Shown: piece by piece, positions 1 to 9,103 of the stretch
Position numbering within the stretch: position 1 is the first letter of the stretch
Layout: every line of letters starts with the position of its first letter
Source: Pseudomonas fragi
Lineage (GTDB): Bacteria > Pseudomonadota > Gammaproteobacteria > Pseudomonadales > Pseudomonadaceae
Direction: 5' to 3'
Assembly: GCF_900105835.1 (NCBI RefSeq)
Contig: NZ_LT629783.1
Coordinates: forward strand, 744,001-808,000
DNA length: 64,000 nucleotides
Translations under genes and position numbers: made by a program
Notes under the pieces: model-generated
The model's input: only the letters and a program-made list of their open reading frames with translations
Told to the model about the DNA's origin: nothing
Databases searched by the model: none

Positions 1-2
1 CG

Positions 3-845
3 TTACTGCTGCTGGCCCATCGTTCGACTGCGGGAGAGCGGTTTTTCTCACTGATGGCCAGGGATATGCGCGAACGCGAATTACGCGAAGCCCAGCAGCG
101 CCATCACCAGGATGAAATGGCCCATACAGCGCGGTTGGTGACCTTGGGTGAGCTGGCTTCCGGGATTGCCCACGAAATCAATCAGCCGTTGGCGGCCGTG
201 GTCAATTACGCCAATGCCAGCCAACGTTACTTGCAAACCCTGGGCAGTAATCCTGCGGCGGTCGAGCGCGTAGCCCAAGGGCTGGAGCGGATCAATCTGC
301 ATGCCAATCACGCCTCGCAAGTGATCAAGCGCCTGCGCGGCTTTTTGCGCAAGGGACGGCGTAACCTGCAAGCGCTGGATATCAGTGAGGTGGCACGCCA
401 GGCCGTCAGTCTGTGTGCCTGGGAGGCCGGGGAACGGCATGTCACCATTGAACTGCAATTACCCGGCTCCCTGCCACGGGTCTACGCCGACCGGGTGTTG
501 CTGGAGCAGGTGCTGCTCAACTTGCTGCGTAATGCTATAGACGCCAATAACGAACAACTGCCGGGCCAGCCTTCACGGATCCTCCTGCAGGCTCAAGCCC
601 TTGACGCCGTCACCCTGCAAATCAGCGTGCAGGATCAGGGCCCCGGGGTCAGCGCCGGGCAGCTTGAGCACTTGTTCACGCCGTTTTACACCAGCAAGGC
701 CGATGGCCTCGGCCTGGGCTTGTCGATGAGCCGCAGCATCGTTGAAGGCTTTGGCGGTGAACTCAATGCCCGACCACAAGCCAGCGGCTTGCTGATGTGC
801 TGCTGCCTGCCCGTGATGGCTTCACTCAACCCAACAAGAGAATAA
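3..845 (+). CDS. Sensor histidine kinase, 3' part (5' end outside window)
   Basis: The frame is open from base 3, so the gene begins upstream of the window. The visible part has a short coiled-coil-like linker (the ELREAQQRHHQDEMAH segment), then the dimerisation/phosphoacceptor box GIAHEINQPLAAV, whose His lies near base 171. The ATPase domain follows with an N box (LLNLLRNAIDA), a G1 box (DQGPGV), an F box (FTPFYTSK) and a G2 box (GLGLGLSMS). The HEINQP form is typical of FixL/DctB-type kinases. It would autophosphorylate and pass phosphate to the regulator encoded 3 bp downstream. The input domain is not visible, so the signal is unknown. An ATG at 54 exists, but the upstream frame also reads as protein. 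Confidence 0.93.
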   Translation, partial: LLLLAHRSTAGERFFSLMARDMRERELREAQQRHHQDEMAHTARLVTLGELASGIAHEINQPLAAVVNYANASQRYLQTLGSNPAAVERVAQGLERINLHANHASQVIKRLRGFLRKGRRNLQALDISEVARQAVSLCAWEAGERHVTIELQLPGSLPRVYADRVLLEQVLLNLLRNAIDANNEQLPGQPSRILLQAQALDAVTLQISVQDQGPGVSAGQLEHLFTPFYTSKADGLGLGLSMSRSIVEGFGGELNARPQASGLLMCCCLPVMASLNPTRE

Positions 846-847
846 CG

Positions 848-1483
848 ATGACAACCCCGACCCGCTCAGTGGTGTATGTGGTGGATGACGATCAGGGCAT
901 GCTCGATTCGACTGTCTGGCTGCTGGAGTCCGTGGGCCTCAATGCGCTGGCGTTCACCAGCGGGCAGGCCTTTCTGGACGCTTGCGACCCGGCGCTCAGT
1001 GCCTGTGTGGTGCTGGATGTGCGCATGCCGGGCATGGGCGGCCTGAATGTGCAGCAGGCGCTGCAAGCACGCGGGGTCAAGATGCCAGTGATCTTTGTCA
1101 GCGGGCATGCCGATGTGCCCATCGTGGTGCGGGCCTTCAAGGCGGGGGCTTATGACTTTATCGAAAAGCCCTACAACCAGCAGTTACTGCTCGACAGCGT
1201 GCAGCAAGCCCTGAGCGGTGGCAGTACGCAGCACACGGCCAGCCAGGATCAGACTGAACTTGACGCCCGCCTGCACAGCCTGACCCCCCGCGAGCGCGAT
1301 GTATTGATGCCCTTGGTCAAGGGTTACACCACCCGGGAAATTGCGCTGTTGTTGGGGGTCAGTGTCAAGACCATCGATCTGTACCGCTCCCGGGTGATGA
1401 AACGCATGCAGGCCCAGCACTTGCCTGATCTGGTGGGCATGGCCATTGCTGCCGGACTGGTTGATCCACTCAGGTTGCGTTAG
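848..1483 (+). CDS. FixJ/NarL-type two-component response regulator
   Basis: A 211-residue regulator. The receiver domain spans about residues 7-120, with acidic pocket D13-D14, phosphoacceptor D57 (in VVLDVRMPG) and conserved K107 (in FIEKPYN). A LuxR-type helix-turn-helix follows at about 145-205 (LTPRERDVLMPLVKGYTTRE). ATG 848 is chosen because it lies 2 bases past the kinase stop, has AAGAGA upstream, and gives the standard receiver N terminus. An in-frame ATG at 797 would overlap the kinase gene by about 50 bases. It is co-transcribed with the kinase. The 3' end overlaps the convergent MocR gene by 14 bp. Target genes are unknown. Confidence 0.93.
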   Translation: MTTPTRSVVYVVDDDQGMLDSTVWLLESVGLNALAFTSGQAFLDACDPALSACVVLDVRMPGMGGLNVQQALQARGVKMPVIFVSGHADVPIVVRAFKAGAYDFIEKPYNQQLLLDSVQQALSGGSTQHTASQDQTELDARLHSLTPRERDVLMPLVKGYTTREIALLLGVSVKTIDLYRSRVMKRMQAQHLPDLVGMAIAAGLVDPLRLR

Positions 1484-2873
1484 CCAGTAGCGCCTCGACG
1501 CCTGCCATGACGGCTGGGGTGTCAGTGTGGGCAACGTTGAAGCGCATGCAGTTGCGTAAATGGGGATCGAGGCCGAACAGGATCCCCGGCGCCAGTACCA
1601 GGCCACGGGCAAGCCCCTGCTGCGCCAATGTTTCGGCATCCAGCCCGGCAGGTAATGTGGCCCAGATAAACATGCCGCCGGTATAAGGCACATCCAGGGT
1701 GAAGCCCAGGCCCTGCAGCCAGCTCGACACCCGTGCGCCACTGGTCTGCAGGCCTTGCACCACGCGCTTGCGATGTTTGTGATAGGTGCCGTCAGTGAGC
1801 ATCGAACACACCACCTGTTCGAGCATCTCCGACGTAATCCCGCCACAGATCAGTTTCATCTGGGTCAGCTCGGCGGCCCGCTGCGGCGGTGCCACGACAA
1901 AGCTGACGCGCAGGTTGGCACTGAGGGTTTTCGAAAAACCGCTCAGATAAGTCACTTGCTCAACGCCTGCCAGCGCTACCAGCCGGGGTGGCGGCTCAGG
2001 GTGCAAGTCACCGTAGAGATCGTCCTCGATAATCGAGCAGCCATAGCGCTTGGCCAGTTCCAGCAGCCCGTAGGCCTGGCCGGGTGTGAAGGAGTGCCCG
2101 GTGGGGTTATGCAGCAGCCCGGTGGTCAGGTAGAGCGCGGGGCGGTGCTGGATCAACAGTGCTTCCAGATTATGCAGGTCCAGCCCTTGGGCAGTGCGGG
2201 CCAGAGTCACCACGTTGACGCCGTGCAAGGCCAGATTGGCGTGAAAATTGAAGTAGCAGGGCGTGTCCAGCAGCACCGTATCGCCGGGGCGTAAATGCAG
2301 GCGTAACAGCATGTCCAGAGCAAGCACGGTATTGGCCGTGGTGATGATCTGTTCGACCCCCACATCCAGGCCCTGGCCCAGGAGCTTTTGCTGCAAGGCC
2401 TGACGCAGCGGCAGATAGCCCGCCGGGTCGCCATAGCCGGTCAGGCGCAAGGCCGGCGAGCGGCTGAGCTGACGCAGGTTGGTGCGCAGGGCGCTGGCGT
2501 CCAGCCAGTTCTCCGGCAAATGCCCGCTACCGGGTCGCAGGGCCCCGCTGGCACCGGTCAGGGAGCGGCGCAAGACGCTGTTCAAGTCTTGTGGCAGCAG
2601 GTCCAGGCCGACGGCGCGCCTGGCTGGCGGCGTGGTCGTTGCAACAAAGTAGCCCAGGCCCTGACTGGATGTGATCCTGTCCTGCCCACGCAGGCGATCC
2701 AGCGCCTCGATCAGGGTGAACTTGCTGACCCCCCAGTGCGCTGTCATCTCACGCGCAGAGGGCAACTTGCTGCCGGGGCCAAGCTGGCCCTGATCGATAG
2801 CCTGGCTCAAGGCATTCACAATCTGCTGGACCTTGGACAGGCCGGGTTGGAACACAACGGTAGGTAGGTGCAT
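1470..2873 (-). CDS. MocR-type regulator (GntR winged helix fused to aminotransferase fold)
   Basis: A 467-residue protein. It has an N-terminal GntR winged helix (about 10-75, with the PSAREMTAHWGVSKFTLIEAL helix region), a linker, then a fold-type I aminotransferase domain. The PLP-lysine motif is YLSGFSKTLSANLR, and NPTGHS and the IIEDDLYGDL region are also present. This layout defines MocR/PdxR/GabR regulators, which use PLP-bound metabolites as effectors. It is divergent from a LysE/RhtB exporter, so it probably controls that gene and itself. The effector is unknown; an amino acid is a reasonable guess. Confidence 0.9.
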   Translation of the reverse strand: MHLPTVVFQPGLSKVQQIVNALSQAIDQGQLGPGSKLPSAREMTAHWGVSKFTLIEALDRLRGQDRITSSQGLGYFVATTTPPARRAVGLDLLPQDLNSVLRRSLTGASGALRPGSGHLPENWLDASALRTNLRQLSRSPALRLTGYGDPAGYLPLRQALQQKLLGQGLDVGVEQIITTANTVLALDMLLRLHLRPGDTVLLDTPCYFNFHANLALHGVNVVTLARTAQGLDLHNLEALLIQHRPALYLTTGLLHNPTGHSFTPGQAYGLLELAKRYGCSIIEDDLYGDLHPEPPPRLVALAGVEQVTYLSGFSKTLSANLRVSFVVAPPQRAAELTQMKLICGGITSEMLEQVVCSMLTDGTYHKHRKRVVQGLQTSGARVSSWLQGLGFTLDVPYTGGMFIWATLPAGLDAETLAQQGLARGLVLAPGILFGLDPHLRNCMRFNVAHTDTPAVMAGVEALLANAT

Positions 2874-2887
2874 GCAGGGCCTCGTAC

Positions 2888-2931
2888 TTTGCCGGTCATG
2901 CTACCAGTAAAGGTCGGTAAAGTTTGCCGGT
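2888..2931. promoter_or_regulatory. Candidate MocR operator region
   Basis: TTTGCCGGT occurs twice as direct repeats (2888-2896 and 2923-2931, 35 bp apart). Between them are two degenerate inverted copies (ACCAGTAAA and GTCGGTAAA). Direct repeats between a mocR gene and a divergent target are usual for this family. Assignment is by inspection only. Confidence 0.4.
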
Positions 2932-3002
2932 GCTTGATCTGCCAATGTTCGGCAGGGCCTGCCTAGACTGCGCGACCGAATTGACTGGATTGAACCACGG
3001 TA

Positions 3003-3641
3003 ATGGCCACGCAACTGACACTCGCTTCATTTCTATATTTTCTGATGTTCTGCGCCACCATGACCTTCAGTCCCGGCCCCATGACCCTGCTGCTGATGGG
3101 GTTTGGCATGCAGGAAGGCTTGAAACGGTCAATGCCGGTACAGCTGGGTGCCAGCGCAGCGTATCTGGTATCGATGCTGATTTTTGCCGTGGGCTTTACC
3201 GAGCTGATCAAGGGTAATCCGTTGATCAGTCGCGCCCTGCAGTACATCGGGGTTGCCTACCTGCTGTATCTGGCCTGGCGCCAATGGAACAGCAGCGGGC
3301 TGGCGCTGGAGCGTACCGCCACCCTGGACAGTGGTTTGCGGGGGCGCTTTGGCAAAGGCTTGCTCACCGGGTTTTCCAACCCGAAAACCATCGTCATGTT
3401 CAGTGCCGTGTTCCCGCAGTTTGCCGGGCAGGGCAGTGCCACCCACGCGCAGGACTTGCTGGTACTGGGGCTGACCTTTCTGCTGCTGCAGTTCGCCAGC
3501 GGTTGCCTGTACTGCTACTTCGGCCAGCGTATTCGCCGGGCGCTGCAAAGCCCGTCGCGACAGGTGTTGTTGCAACGGGCTACAGCCTGCATGTTACTGG
3601 GGGTTGCAGTAATGCTGGCGCGAGGTTTCAGCCAGAGCTGA
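3003..3641 (+). CDS. LysE/RhtB family amino-acid exporter
   Basis: A 212-residue inner-membrane protein with about six hydrophobic segments. It has the family signature near the N terminus (FSPGPMTLLLMGFGMQEGLK) and the internal GLLTGFSNPKTIVMF motif characteristic of RhtB/LysE transporters. It likely exports an amino acid or amino-acid-like compound using the proton gradient. It is divergent from the MocR gene. The substrate cannot be read from sequence. Confidence 0.9.
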   Translation: MATQLTLASFLYFLMFCATMTFSPGPMTLLLMGFGMQEGLKRSMPVQLGASAAYLVSMLIFAVGFTELIKGNPLISRALQYIGVAYLLYLAWRQWNSSGLALERTATLDSGLRGRFGKGLLTGFSNPKTIVMFSAVFPQFAGQGSATHAQDLLVLGLTFLLLQFASGCLYCYFGQRIRRALQSPSRQVLLQRATACMLLGVAVMLARGFSQS

Positions 3642-3662
3642 CCCTGCCAGGCGCTGGCGCCA

Positions 3663-4145
3663 TCACGCCGCCAGAGGCTTGCTGTTCAGGGATTTTTTGT
3701 ACTCGGCTTTCATCGCCTCCATCTGTTTGCCCAGTTCCTCGAGCACTGCCTTGCCAAGCAACTTGCGGGCCTGGGGAAACATCTCGGTTTCCTCTTCTTC
3801 GATATGGTGCTCGAGCAGCTCCTTGACCACCTTTGCCCGACCGGAGAACTCCAGAGAATCGGGGGCGGTTTTCTTCAGGTCAGGCAATACCAGGGAGTCC
3901 ACAGTGCGGTGTTCTTCCTTCGCTTCGTGGTACATGACGGCTTGCTCTTTACCACCGGCTTTCTTGAACACCGGGTAGAGGATTTCCTCTTCAAGGCGGG
4001 TGTGGATAGTAATTTCCATTTCAAGCTTGTTGAGCAGTTCAGTGCGTTTTTTCACGGCGCGCTCGGTGGAATCACTGAGCTGGTTCAAGATGGCCTTGAC
4101 GCGCTTGTGGTCTTCCAACAGCAAATCGATGGCATTCATATTCAC
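3663..4145 (-). CDS. Hemerythrin HHE-domain protein
   Basis: A 160-residue, highly charged helical protein. It has the spaced His/Glu ligand motifs of HHE cation-binding domains: LLEDHKRVKA, IHTRLEEEILYPVF, YHEAKEEHRTVD and LLEHHIEEEETEMFP. These bind a di-iron centre in hemerythrin-like proteins, which act in oxygen, iron or oxidative-stress handling. An AGGTGAG ribosome site precedes the ATG. It is convergent with the exporter gene, with 21 bp between stops. Confidence 0.9.
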   Translation of the reverse strand: MNMNAIDLLLEDHKRVKAILNQLSDSTERAVKKRTELLNKLEMEITIHTRLEEEILYPVFKKAGGKEQAVMYHEAKEEHRTVDSLVLPDLKKTAPDSLEFSGRAKVVKELLEHHIEEEETEMFPQARKLLGKAVLEELGKQMEAMKAEYKKSLNSKPLAA

Positions 4146-4408
4146 TCACCTGTCTCTTTCACGGATAGGGATGGGCCTTTTTGCATGCGACCCTCAGGGA
4201 TGAACGTTGCATTAGCTGTACCAACTTGAATGAACGATATGAAATCAATAAAAATCAATTGGTTAGGTTTTAAGGCTGACATTTTTATTCGTGCAGAATG
4301 CATGTATGCCATGACCGGGCCATGCAAATCGCGAGTGGGTGGGCGTTGATGCGCTAAACGCGGAAATCCCCGGCGCATGGGGTATATTGCGAACTGTTTC
4401 TGCCTGTA

Positions 4409-5377
4409 ATGAGATTGGTTTTGTCTACGATTGACTCCCCGCTGCCGTCGCTTTCGCCCTCGCTGTTAAACCCGGTGCAACCCCCCGTGGCGCTTTACCT
4501 TCAGCGACTTGCCCCCTCCAGCCGCCAGACCATGCGCTATGTCTTGCAGGAAGCGGCGGATCGCCTGGGCGCCGAAGATGTGGCGATTGATGAATTCCCC
4601 TGGCATCAATTGCAACCGGGGCATATCACCGCGCTAGTGGCAGCGTTGCGTGAGGACGGCTACGCGCCGAATACCTCGTCGCTGTACGTCAATGCCATTC
4701 GCGGGGTGATGAACCAGGCCTGGCAACAAAACCTGATCACCCAGGATCATTTGCTCAAGATCCGCGCCGTCAAGGCGGGGGGTGGTTCGCGGCTGGTCAA
4801 GGGGCGTAACCTGCGGCGTAACCTGATTCGCGAATTGATGGATGCCTGTGCGGCAGACCCGCGTCCCCAGGGGCTGCGGGATGCGGCAATCATCGCGATT
4901 CTGTATGGCTCGGGGATGCGCAAGTCCGAGTCGGTGAACATGGACCTGTGGCAGGTCGATGTAGAACAGCGCAGCTTGCAGGTGCTGGGCAAGGGCAACA
5001 AGGAGCTGATCAAGTTCGCCCCGGCCTGGGCCTTTGAAAAACTTGAAGCCTGGCTGGCATTTCGCCGGGCCAATCTGCCAGATGGAGTGGAGGATGACAG
5101 CTTCCTGTTCAATCGCATCCGACGTGGCAATCACATCACCCGTGACCGCCTGACCAAACACGCCATTTACTACATTGCCAAGCAGCGGGGCAGGCAGGTG
5201 GGTGTCGACATCATGCCCCACGACTTTCGTCGTTCGTTTATTACCCGGGTGATCGAAGAGTACGACGTGTCGATCGCACAAAAGCTGGCGCACCACGCCA
5301 ACATTGCTACCACGGTCAGCTATGACGTGCGTGATGACAATGAGCGGCGCAATGTGACAGACCGTTTCTTGTTGTGA
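4409..5377 (+). CDS. Tyrosine recombinase / site-specific integrase
   Basis: A 322-residue protein with a SAM-like N-terminal domain (about 25-125) and a catalytic domain. All tyrosine-recombinase residues are present: R171 (GSGMRKSE), K198 (KGNKEL), H271 and R274 (PHDFRRSF), H295 or H296 (KLAHHANIATT), and nucleophile Y305 (VSYDVRDD). It therefore appears intact. It stands alone: no phage, transposon or cassette genes, and no tRNA, flank it. It could be a chromosomally settled recombinase or the last part of a decayed element. The 263 bp upstream (4146-4408) hold no gene that I can see. Confidence 0.9.
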   Translation: MRLVLSTIDSPLPSLSPSLLNPVQPPVALYLQRLAPSSRQTMRYVLQEAADRLGAEDVAIDEFPWHQLQPGHITALVAALREDGYAPNTSSLYVNAIRGVMNQAWQQNLITQDHLLKIRAVKAGGGSRLVKGRNLRRNLIRELMDACAADPRPQGLRDAAIIAILYGSGMRKSESVNMDLWQVDVEQRSLQVLGKGNKELIKFAPAWAFEKLEAWLAFRRANLPDGVEDDSFLFNRIRRGNHITRDRLTKHAIYYIAKQRGRQVGVDIMPHDFRRSFITRVIEEYDVSIAQKLAHHANIATTVSYDVRDDNERRNVTDRFLL

Positions 5378-5414
5378 CCCTCGTGGGGGTGGGGCACTGA
5401 ATTAGCAGACGCAG

Positions 5415-5503
5415 TGTGGGAGCCGGGCTTGCCCGCGATGGCGTACACCGCGGTCATTCAGACAAACCGAGGCGCCCGCATCGCGGGCAAGCCCGCTCCC
5501 ACA
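5415..5503. repeat. REPIN (pair of inverted REP sequences)
   Basis: A REP arm at 5415-5440 (GTGGGAGCCGGGCTTGCCCGCG core) is followed by a 38-bp spacer and the inverted arm at 5479-5503. The whole can fold into a long hairpin. The spacer contains CGGTCATTCAGACAAACCG and is related, in opposite orientation, to the spacer of the REPIN at 10965-11053. It lies between convergent genes, the usual REP location. Confidence 0.9.
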
Positions 5504-5533
5504 ATGATCCCGCGCCACATACGACGCGGTCTG

Positions 5534-6628
5534 TCAGGTATTGGTCTTGAGCTTGGTCCACAAACGGGTGCTCAGACGGGCGATTTTGGCCGGCAGGTCT
5601 TCCACGGTGAACAGGGTGTCGATCACGGCACTGGACGGGTAGATCGCCGGGTCCTGTTTCACGTCCGGCGCCAGGTACGCGTCTGCCGCCTGGTTGGGGT
5701 TGGCGTAGTGGATATGATTGCTGATATTGGCAATCACTTGCGGGGTCAGCAGGTAATTCATGTAGCTGTAGGCATTCTTCTCATGGGGCGCGCTTTTAGG
5801 CATGACCACCATATCCAGCCATAACGTCGAACCTTCCTTGGGGATCGAGTAGGCGATATCGATCCCGTTCCTGGCTTCCCGGGCACTGGCCGCAGCCTGG
5901 ACCACATCACCGTTAAAACCGATCACCGCGCAAATATTGCCGTTTGCCAGATCACTGATGTATTTGGATGCATGAAAATACTGAACATAAGGTCGTATTT
6001 TCAGCAGCGCCGCTTCGGCTTTCTTGTAGTCCTCAGGCTCATGACTATGGTGCGGCAAGCCCAGGTAATTGAGGGTGATCGGCAGTACTTGCGTCGGATT
6101 GTCGATGATCGCCACACCGCACTGGCTCAGTTTTTTGATGTTGTTTTCATCGAAAAACAAGCTCCAGGACTGGGTGACATCCGTGGTGCCAAAAATCGCC
6201 TTGATCTTCTCGACGTTGTAGCCGATCCCCGCCGTACCCCACATATAGGGGTAGCCGTACTGGTTGCCGGGGTCGTTGACTTCCAGCTTTTTCATCAACA
6301 CCGGGTCCAGGTTCTTCCAGTTGGGCAACTGGCTCCTGTCCAACTTTTGGATGGCACCGGCCTTGATCAGGCGCGACATAAAGTGGTTCGAAGGGCTGAC
6401 CACGTCATAGCCGGTATTGCCGGTCATCAACTTGGATTCCAGCACTTCGTTGCTGTCGTGAATATCGTAGGTAGCCTTGATCCCTGTTTCCTTGGTGAAA
6501 CTGGTCAGGGTGTCGTCGGCGATATAGCCGTTCCAGTTGGAAATATTCACACTCTCGTCGGCCTGGCTGATCGCCGGAAACGCTGCGAGCATGACCGCAA
6601 GGGATAGCGTGTTGATGTGCATGTTCAA
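5534..6628 (-). CDS. Polyamine-type ABC transporter substrate-binding protein (PotF/SpuD-like)
   Basis: A 364-residue periplasmic protein with a signal peptide (hydrophobic to about residue 23, cleavage after ISQA). The mature part starts with SVNISNWNGYIADDTL and contains GYDVVSPSNHFM and MWGTAGIGYN, all features of PotF/SpuD putrescine/spermidine-binding proteins. No permease or ATPase gene is adjacent, so it must use a transporter encoded elsewhere or act as a sensor. It lies 44 bp downstream of an FAD amine oxidase gene on the same strand, which supports a polyamine role. Confidence 0.9.
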   Translation of the reverse strand: MNMHINTLSLAVMLAAFPAISQADESVNISNWNGYIADDTLTSFTKETGIKATYDIHDSNEVLESKLMTGNTGYDVVSPSNHFMSRLIKAGAIQKLDRSQLPNWKNLDPVLMKKLEVNDPGNQYGYPYMWGTAGIGYNVEKIKAIFGTTDVTQSWSLFFDENNIKKLSQCGVAIIDNPTQVLPITLNYLGLPHHSHEPEDYKKAEAALLKIRPYVQYFHASKYISDLANGNICAVIGFNGDVVQAAASAREARNGIDIAYSIPKEGSTLWLDMVVMPKSAPHEKNAYSYMNYLLTPQVIANISNHIHYANPNQAADAYLAPDVKQDPAIYPSSAVIDTLFTVEDLPAKIARLSTRLWTKLKTNT

Positions 6629-6672
6629 TCACCTTTTCAAGGAGCTTTTATTCTTCTGTGCTGTGAGAGTGT

Positions 6673-7974
6673 TCAGATTTCTGTTTTGGCTCTGACGGCT
6701 TCCATGCGCATGCGCAGTACGGCGCCGATATCAAAGAACGGACGGGGTGGCAGCCAGCCCGGTTTGGCTCGCGCCATAACCGACTGCAACAGGGCAGAGC
6801 TGGCGCCAGATGCCAGCTCGGCGAGCAGACGACCCCACAGCGTGCCGCGTGCGACTCCGGAGCCATTGCAGCCGGCCACGGCATAAATACCTTCTTCGAC
6901 CTTGGCAAAGTAGGGCTGGCCGCTACGGCTGGCGCTTAGATGGCCGGTCCAGGTGTAGGCAATATCCTGCTCGTCAAGCCCTGGAAAACGCCGTTGCAAG
7001 CCCAGCACATGGTGCTTGCGCCGTTGCAACAGGTCACGGTTGGACAGGTCCCTGGTGCGGTATTCCGCGGTGTTGCGGATCATCACCCGGCGATCGGGTG
7101 TCAAGCGCACTGTGGCGCCCAGCGGCCGGGTCGACAGTACCCCCCAGGGCTCGACACTGCCGATGGCCTCATACTCCTTGTCTGTCAGTGGGCGGGTGAG
7201 GCTGGCGCTGAGTTCCATCGGGAAGGTTGCGCCAGTGTCGATCCCGGCGCGGGGGATAAAGGCATTCAGGCAGACCAGTACCTGCGCAGCTTCAATGCTG
7301 CCCTGGCTGCCGCTGGCCCGGATGCGCCCGCCACTCAGGCGTTCAAGCCCGCTGATGTCGGTGTTTTCAAACAGACTGACATTGGCCGGCAAGGCATCCA
7401 GCAGGCCCTTGACGTATTTCGCCGGATGTAACAACGCATTGCCATTGCCGCACCAGATGGCCGCCTGGTAATGGCGGGTACCGAGGGTCTGTGCCAGTTG
7501 CGCGCCTTCCAGAAAGTGCGCAGATGCGCCCACTGCCTGCAGGGTTTTAAGCTTGGCCTCAACCTGAGTCAATTTGCCCGGGTCGTTGACGGCGAAGTAG
7601 TAGCCCGAATCCCGGTATTCGCAGTCAATGCCGTGGCGCGCAATGCGCATGCGCACTTCATCAGCGGCCGCCTGGCCGATGGTCGAGTCCACGGCATAGC
7701 CGGCAAAACCGCTGTTGCCGATGAGTTCGTCATCAGCCGGGTTTTCATGGGCCACCGCGTAGCCGGAGTTGCGTGCCGATGCCCCTTGCGCAGCCCGTTG
7801 CCTGTCGACAATCACGATACGAGCTTGAGGGTGCAATTGCGCCAGGGAATGGGCCGCACTGAGACCGGTAATGCCCGCACCGATAATCAACCAGTCGGTT
7901 TTTTCAACGCCCTTGAGGTGATCGCGCACAGGGGAACTTCCTGCCAGGGCAATCCAGCCACATTCATTTTTCAC
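6673..7974 (-). CDS. FAD-dependent amine oxidoreductase (PuuB-like)
   Basis: A 433-residue flavoprotein of the DAO family. The dinucleotide-binding motif is WLIIGAGITGLSAAHSLAQ near residue 29, followed by QGASARNSGYAV, typical of gamma-glutamylputrescine oxidases and related enzymes, and by a C-terminal FAD contact (YAVAGCNGSGVARG). It probably oxidises a polyamine or glutamylated polyamine. A GAGGTGA ribosome site precedes ATG 7974. It is the first gene of an operon with the polyamine-binding protein and is divergent from a LysR gene. The exact substrate is inferred from context. Confidence 0.85.
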   Translation of the reverse strand: MKNECGWIALAGSSPVRDHLKGVEKTDWLIIGAGITGLSAAHSLAQLHPQARIVIVDRQRAAQGASARNSGYAVAHENPADDELIGNSGFAGYAVDSTIGQAAADEVRMRIARHGIDCEYRDSGYYFAVNDPGKLTQVEAKLKTLQAVGASAHFLEGAQLAQTLGTRHYQAAIWCGNGNALLHPAKYVKGLLDALPANVSLFENTDISGLERLSGGRIRASGSQGSIEAAQVLVCLNAFIPRAGIDTGATFPMELSASLTRPLTDKEYEAIGSVEPWGVLSTRPLGATVRLTPDRRVMIRNTAEYRTRDLSNRDLLQRRKHHVLGLQRRFPGLDEQDIAYTWTGHLSASRSGQPYFAKVEEGIYAVAGCNGSGVARGTLWGRLLAELASGASSALLQSVMARAKPGWLPPRPFFDIGAVLRMRMEAVRAKTEI

Positions 7975-7998
7975 GTTTCACCTCATTTGCCGGTCAGG

Positions 7999-8018
7999 AT
8001 GCAGCGCGGCGTCTGCAT
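7999..8018. promoter_or_regulatory. Candidate LysR operator in divergent promoter
   Basis: Perfect inverted arms ATGCAG (7999-8004) and CTGCAT (8013-8018) with an 8-bp spacer, between the amine oxidase gene and the LysR gene. They are placed where an LTTR recognition site would be expected, about 25 bp upstream of the oxidoreductase start. Confidence 0.35.
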
Positions 8019-8130
8019 ACATGCGCTATTTGCATGGCTGGCCGCTGCTGGCACGGGTTATGGATAGAATTTATGCTGTGGCAAGTGATATAACCAACGC
8101 TATTAATTCATTGATTGATGCATAAAACAC

Positions 8131-9027
8131 ATGGACAAGGTTCGTCATGTACCGTCATTGCAGGGTTTGCAGGCATTGATTGAGGTTGCCGAATCGGGCA
8201 GCTTCACCCTGGCCGCGCAAACGCTGTGCCTGACGCAAAGCGCAATCAGCCGGAAAATCCAGCAACTTGAAGCTCACTTTGGCGTGACGTTGTTGGCCAG
8301 AACCAGTCGCAGCGTGCGCCTGACGGTCGAAGGCGAGCAGGTACTGGCCAGTGCCCGCAGCATGCTTGAGCAGTTAAAGCTGCTGGAAGATCGTTTATCG
8401 CCGCAAAAGCGGCCGTTTCGTATCCGCATGCATGTGTCGCTGGCCGTGCGCTGGTTGCTGCCAAAGCTCAGTGACTTCTACTTGCAGCACCCGGACATCG
8501 CCTTGTCGATTGAAACGGTGGCCACCGAGATAGTCGAACCGGCCAGCGACAGCGATGCCTATATCCTGTACTTGCCTCGACCCTCCACTGATCCGGCCTG
8601 CATGGCTTTATTCGACGAGGCTCTGGTACCGGTGTGTGCACCTGATCTGGGGCCGCTGACGTCAATGGCGGACCTGGTGTGCTTCGCGTTGTTGCATCGT
8701 TCGGCCGACCAGCAAGCCTGGATCGACTGGCTCGCGGCCAATGACGGCAAGCCGTTGCACAGTTACCGGCATATCCCGTTCAATCTCGATGAACTGGCCC
8801 TCGACGCTGCCGCGCGTGGCCTGGGGGTTGCAGTCACGGACATGACCCTGGCGGCCGAGTCCATTCAACGCGGGGTACTGGTGATTCCCTTTGGCGAACC
8901 GTTGAAAACCGGTGGCAACTATTCGTTGTGCCTGCAACCTGCTGCAGCCTCGCACCCGGCGTGTGCCGCGGTGTTGCAATGGTTTGCCAGGCAGGTCGAG
9001 CAAGGCGGGGCAGGGAGGACTTGTTAA
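8131..9027 (+). CDS. LysR family transcriptional regulator (GcvA-like)
   Basis: A 298-residue LTTR. It has an N-terminal winged helix (about 8-66; SGSFTLAAQTLCLTQSAISR helix-turn-helix) and a periplasmic-binding-protein-like effector domain (about 95-290). It is divergent from the amine oxidase/polyamine-binding operon, so control of that operon is likely. GcvA-like resemblance rests on the N-terminal block and the short effector domain. Confidence 0.9.
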   Translation: MDKVRHVPSLQGLQALIEVAESGSFTLAAQTLCLTQSAISRKIQQLEAHFGVTLLARTSRSVRLTVEGEQVLASARSMLEQLKLLEDRLSPQKRPFRIRMHVSLAVRWLLPKLSDFYLQHPDIALSIETVATEIVEPASDSDAYILYLPRPSTDPACMALFDEALVPVCAPDLGPLTSMADLVCFALLHRSADQQAWIDWLAANDGKPLHSYRHIPFNLDELALDAAARGLGVAVTDMTLAAESIQRGVLVIPFGEPLKTGGNYSLCLQPAAASHPACAAVLQWFARQVEQGGAGRTC

Positions 9028-9103
9028 ATTTTGTAATAAGTCCGCTAGCAGGAATTGAGGTTAATCGCTGTAGGATTGCATCCCCAATTCACTAAAGGCT
9101 TGT

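Noticed and set aside
8041..8075. Sigma-54 promoter before the LysR/amine oxidase pair (TGGCACGGGTTATGG)
   Set aside because: The -24 part is good but the -12 TTGC element is missing at the right spacing and no activator gene is adjacent.
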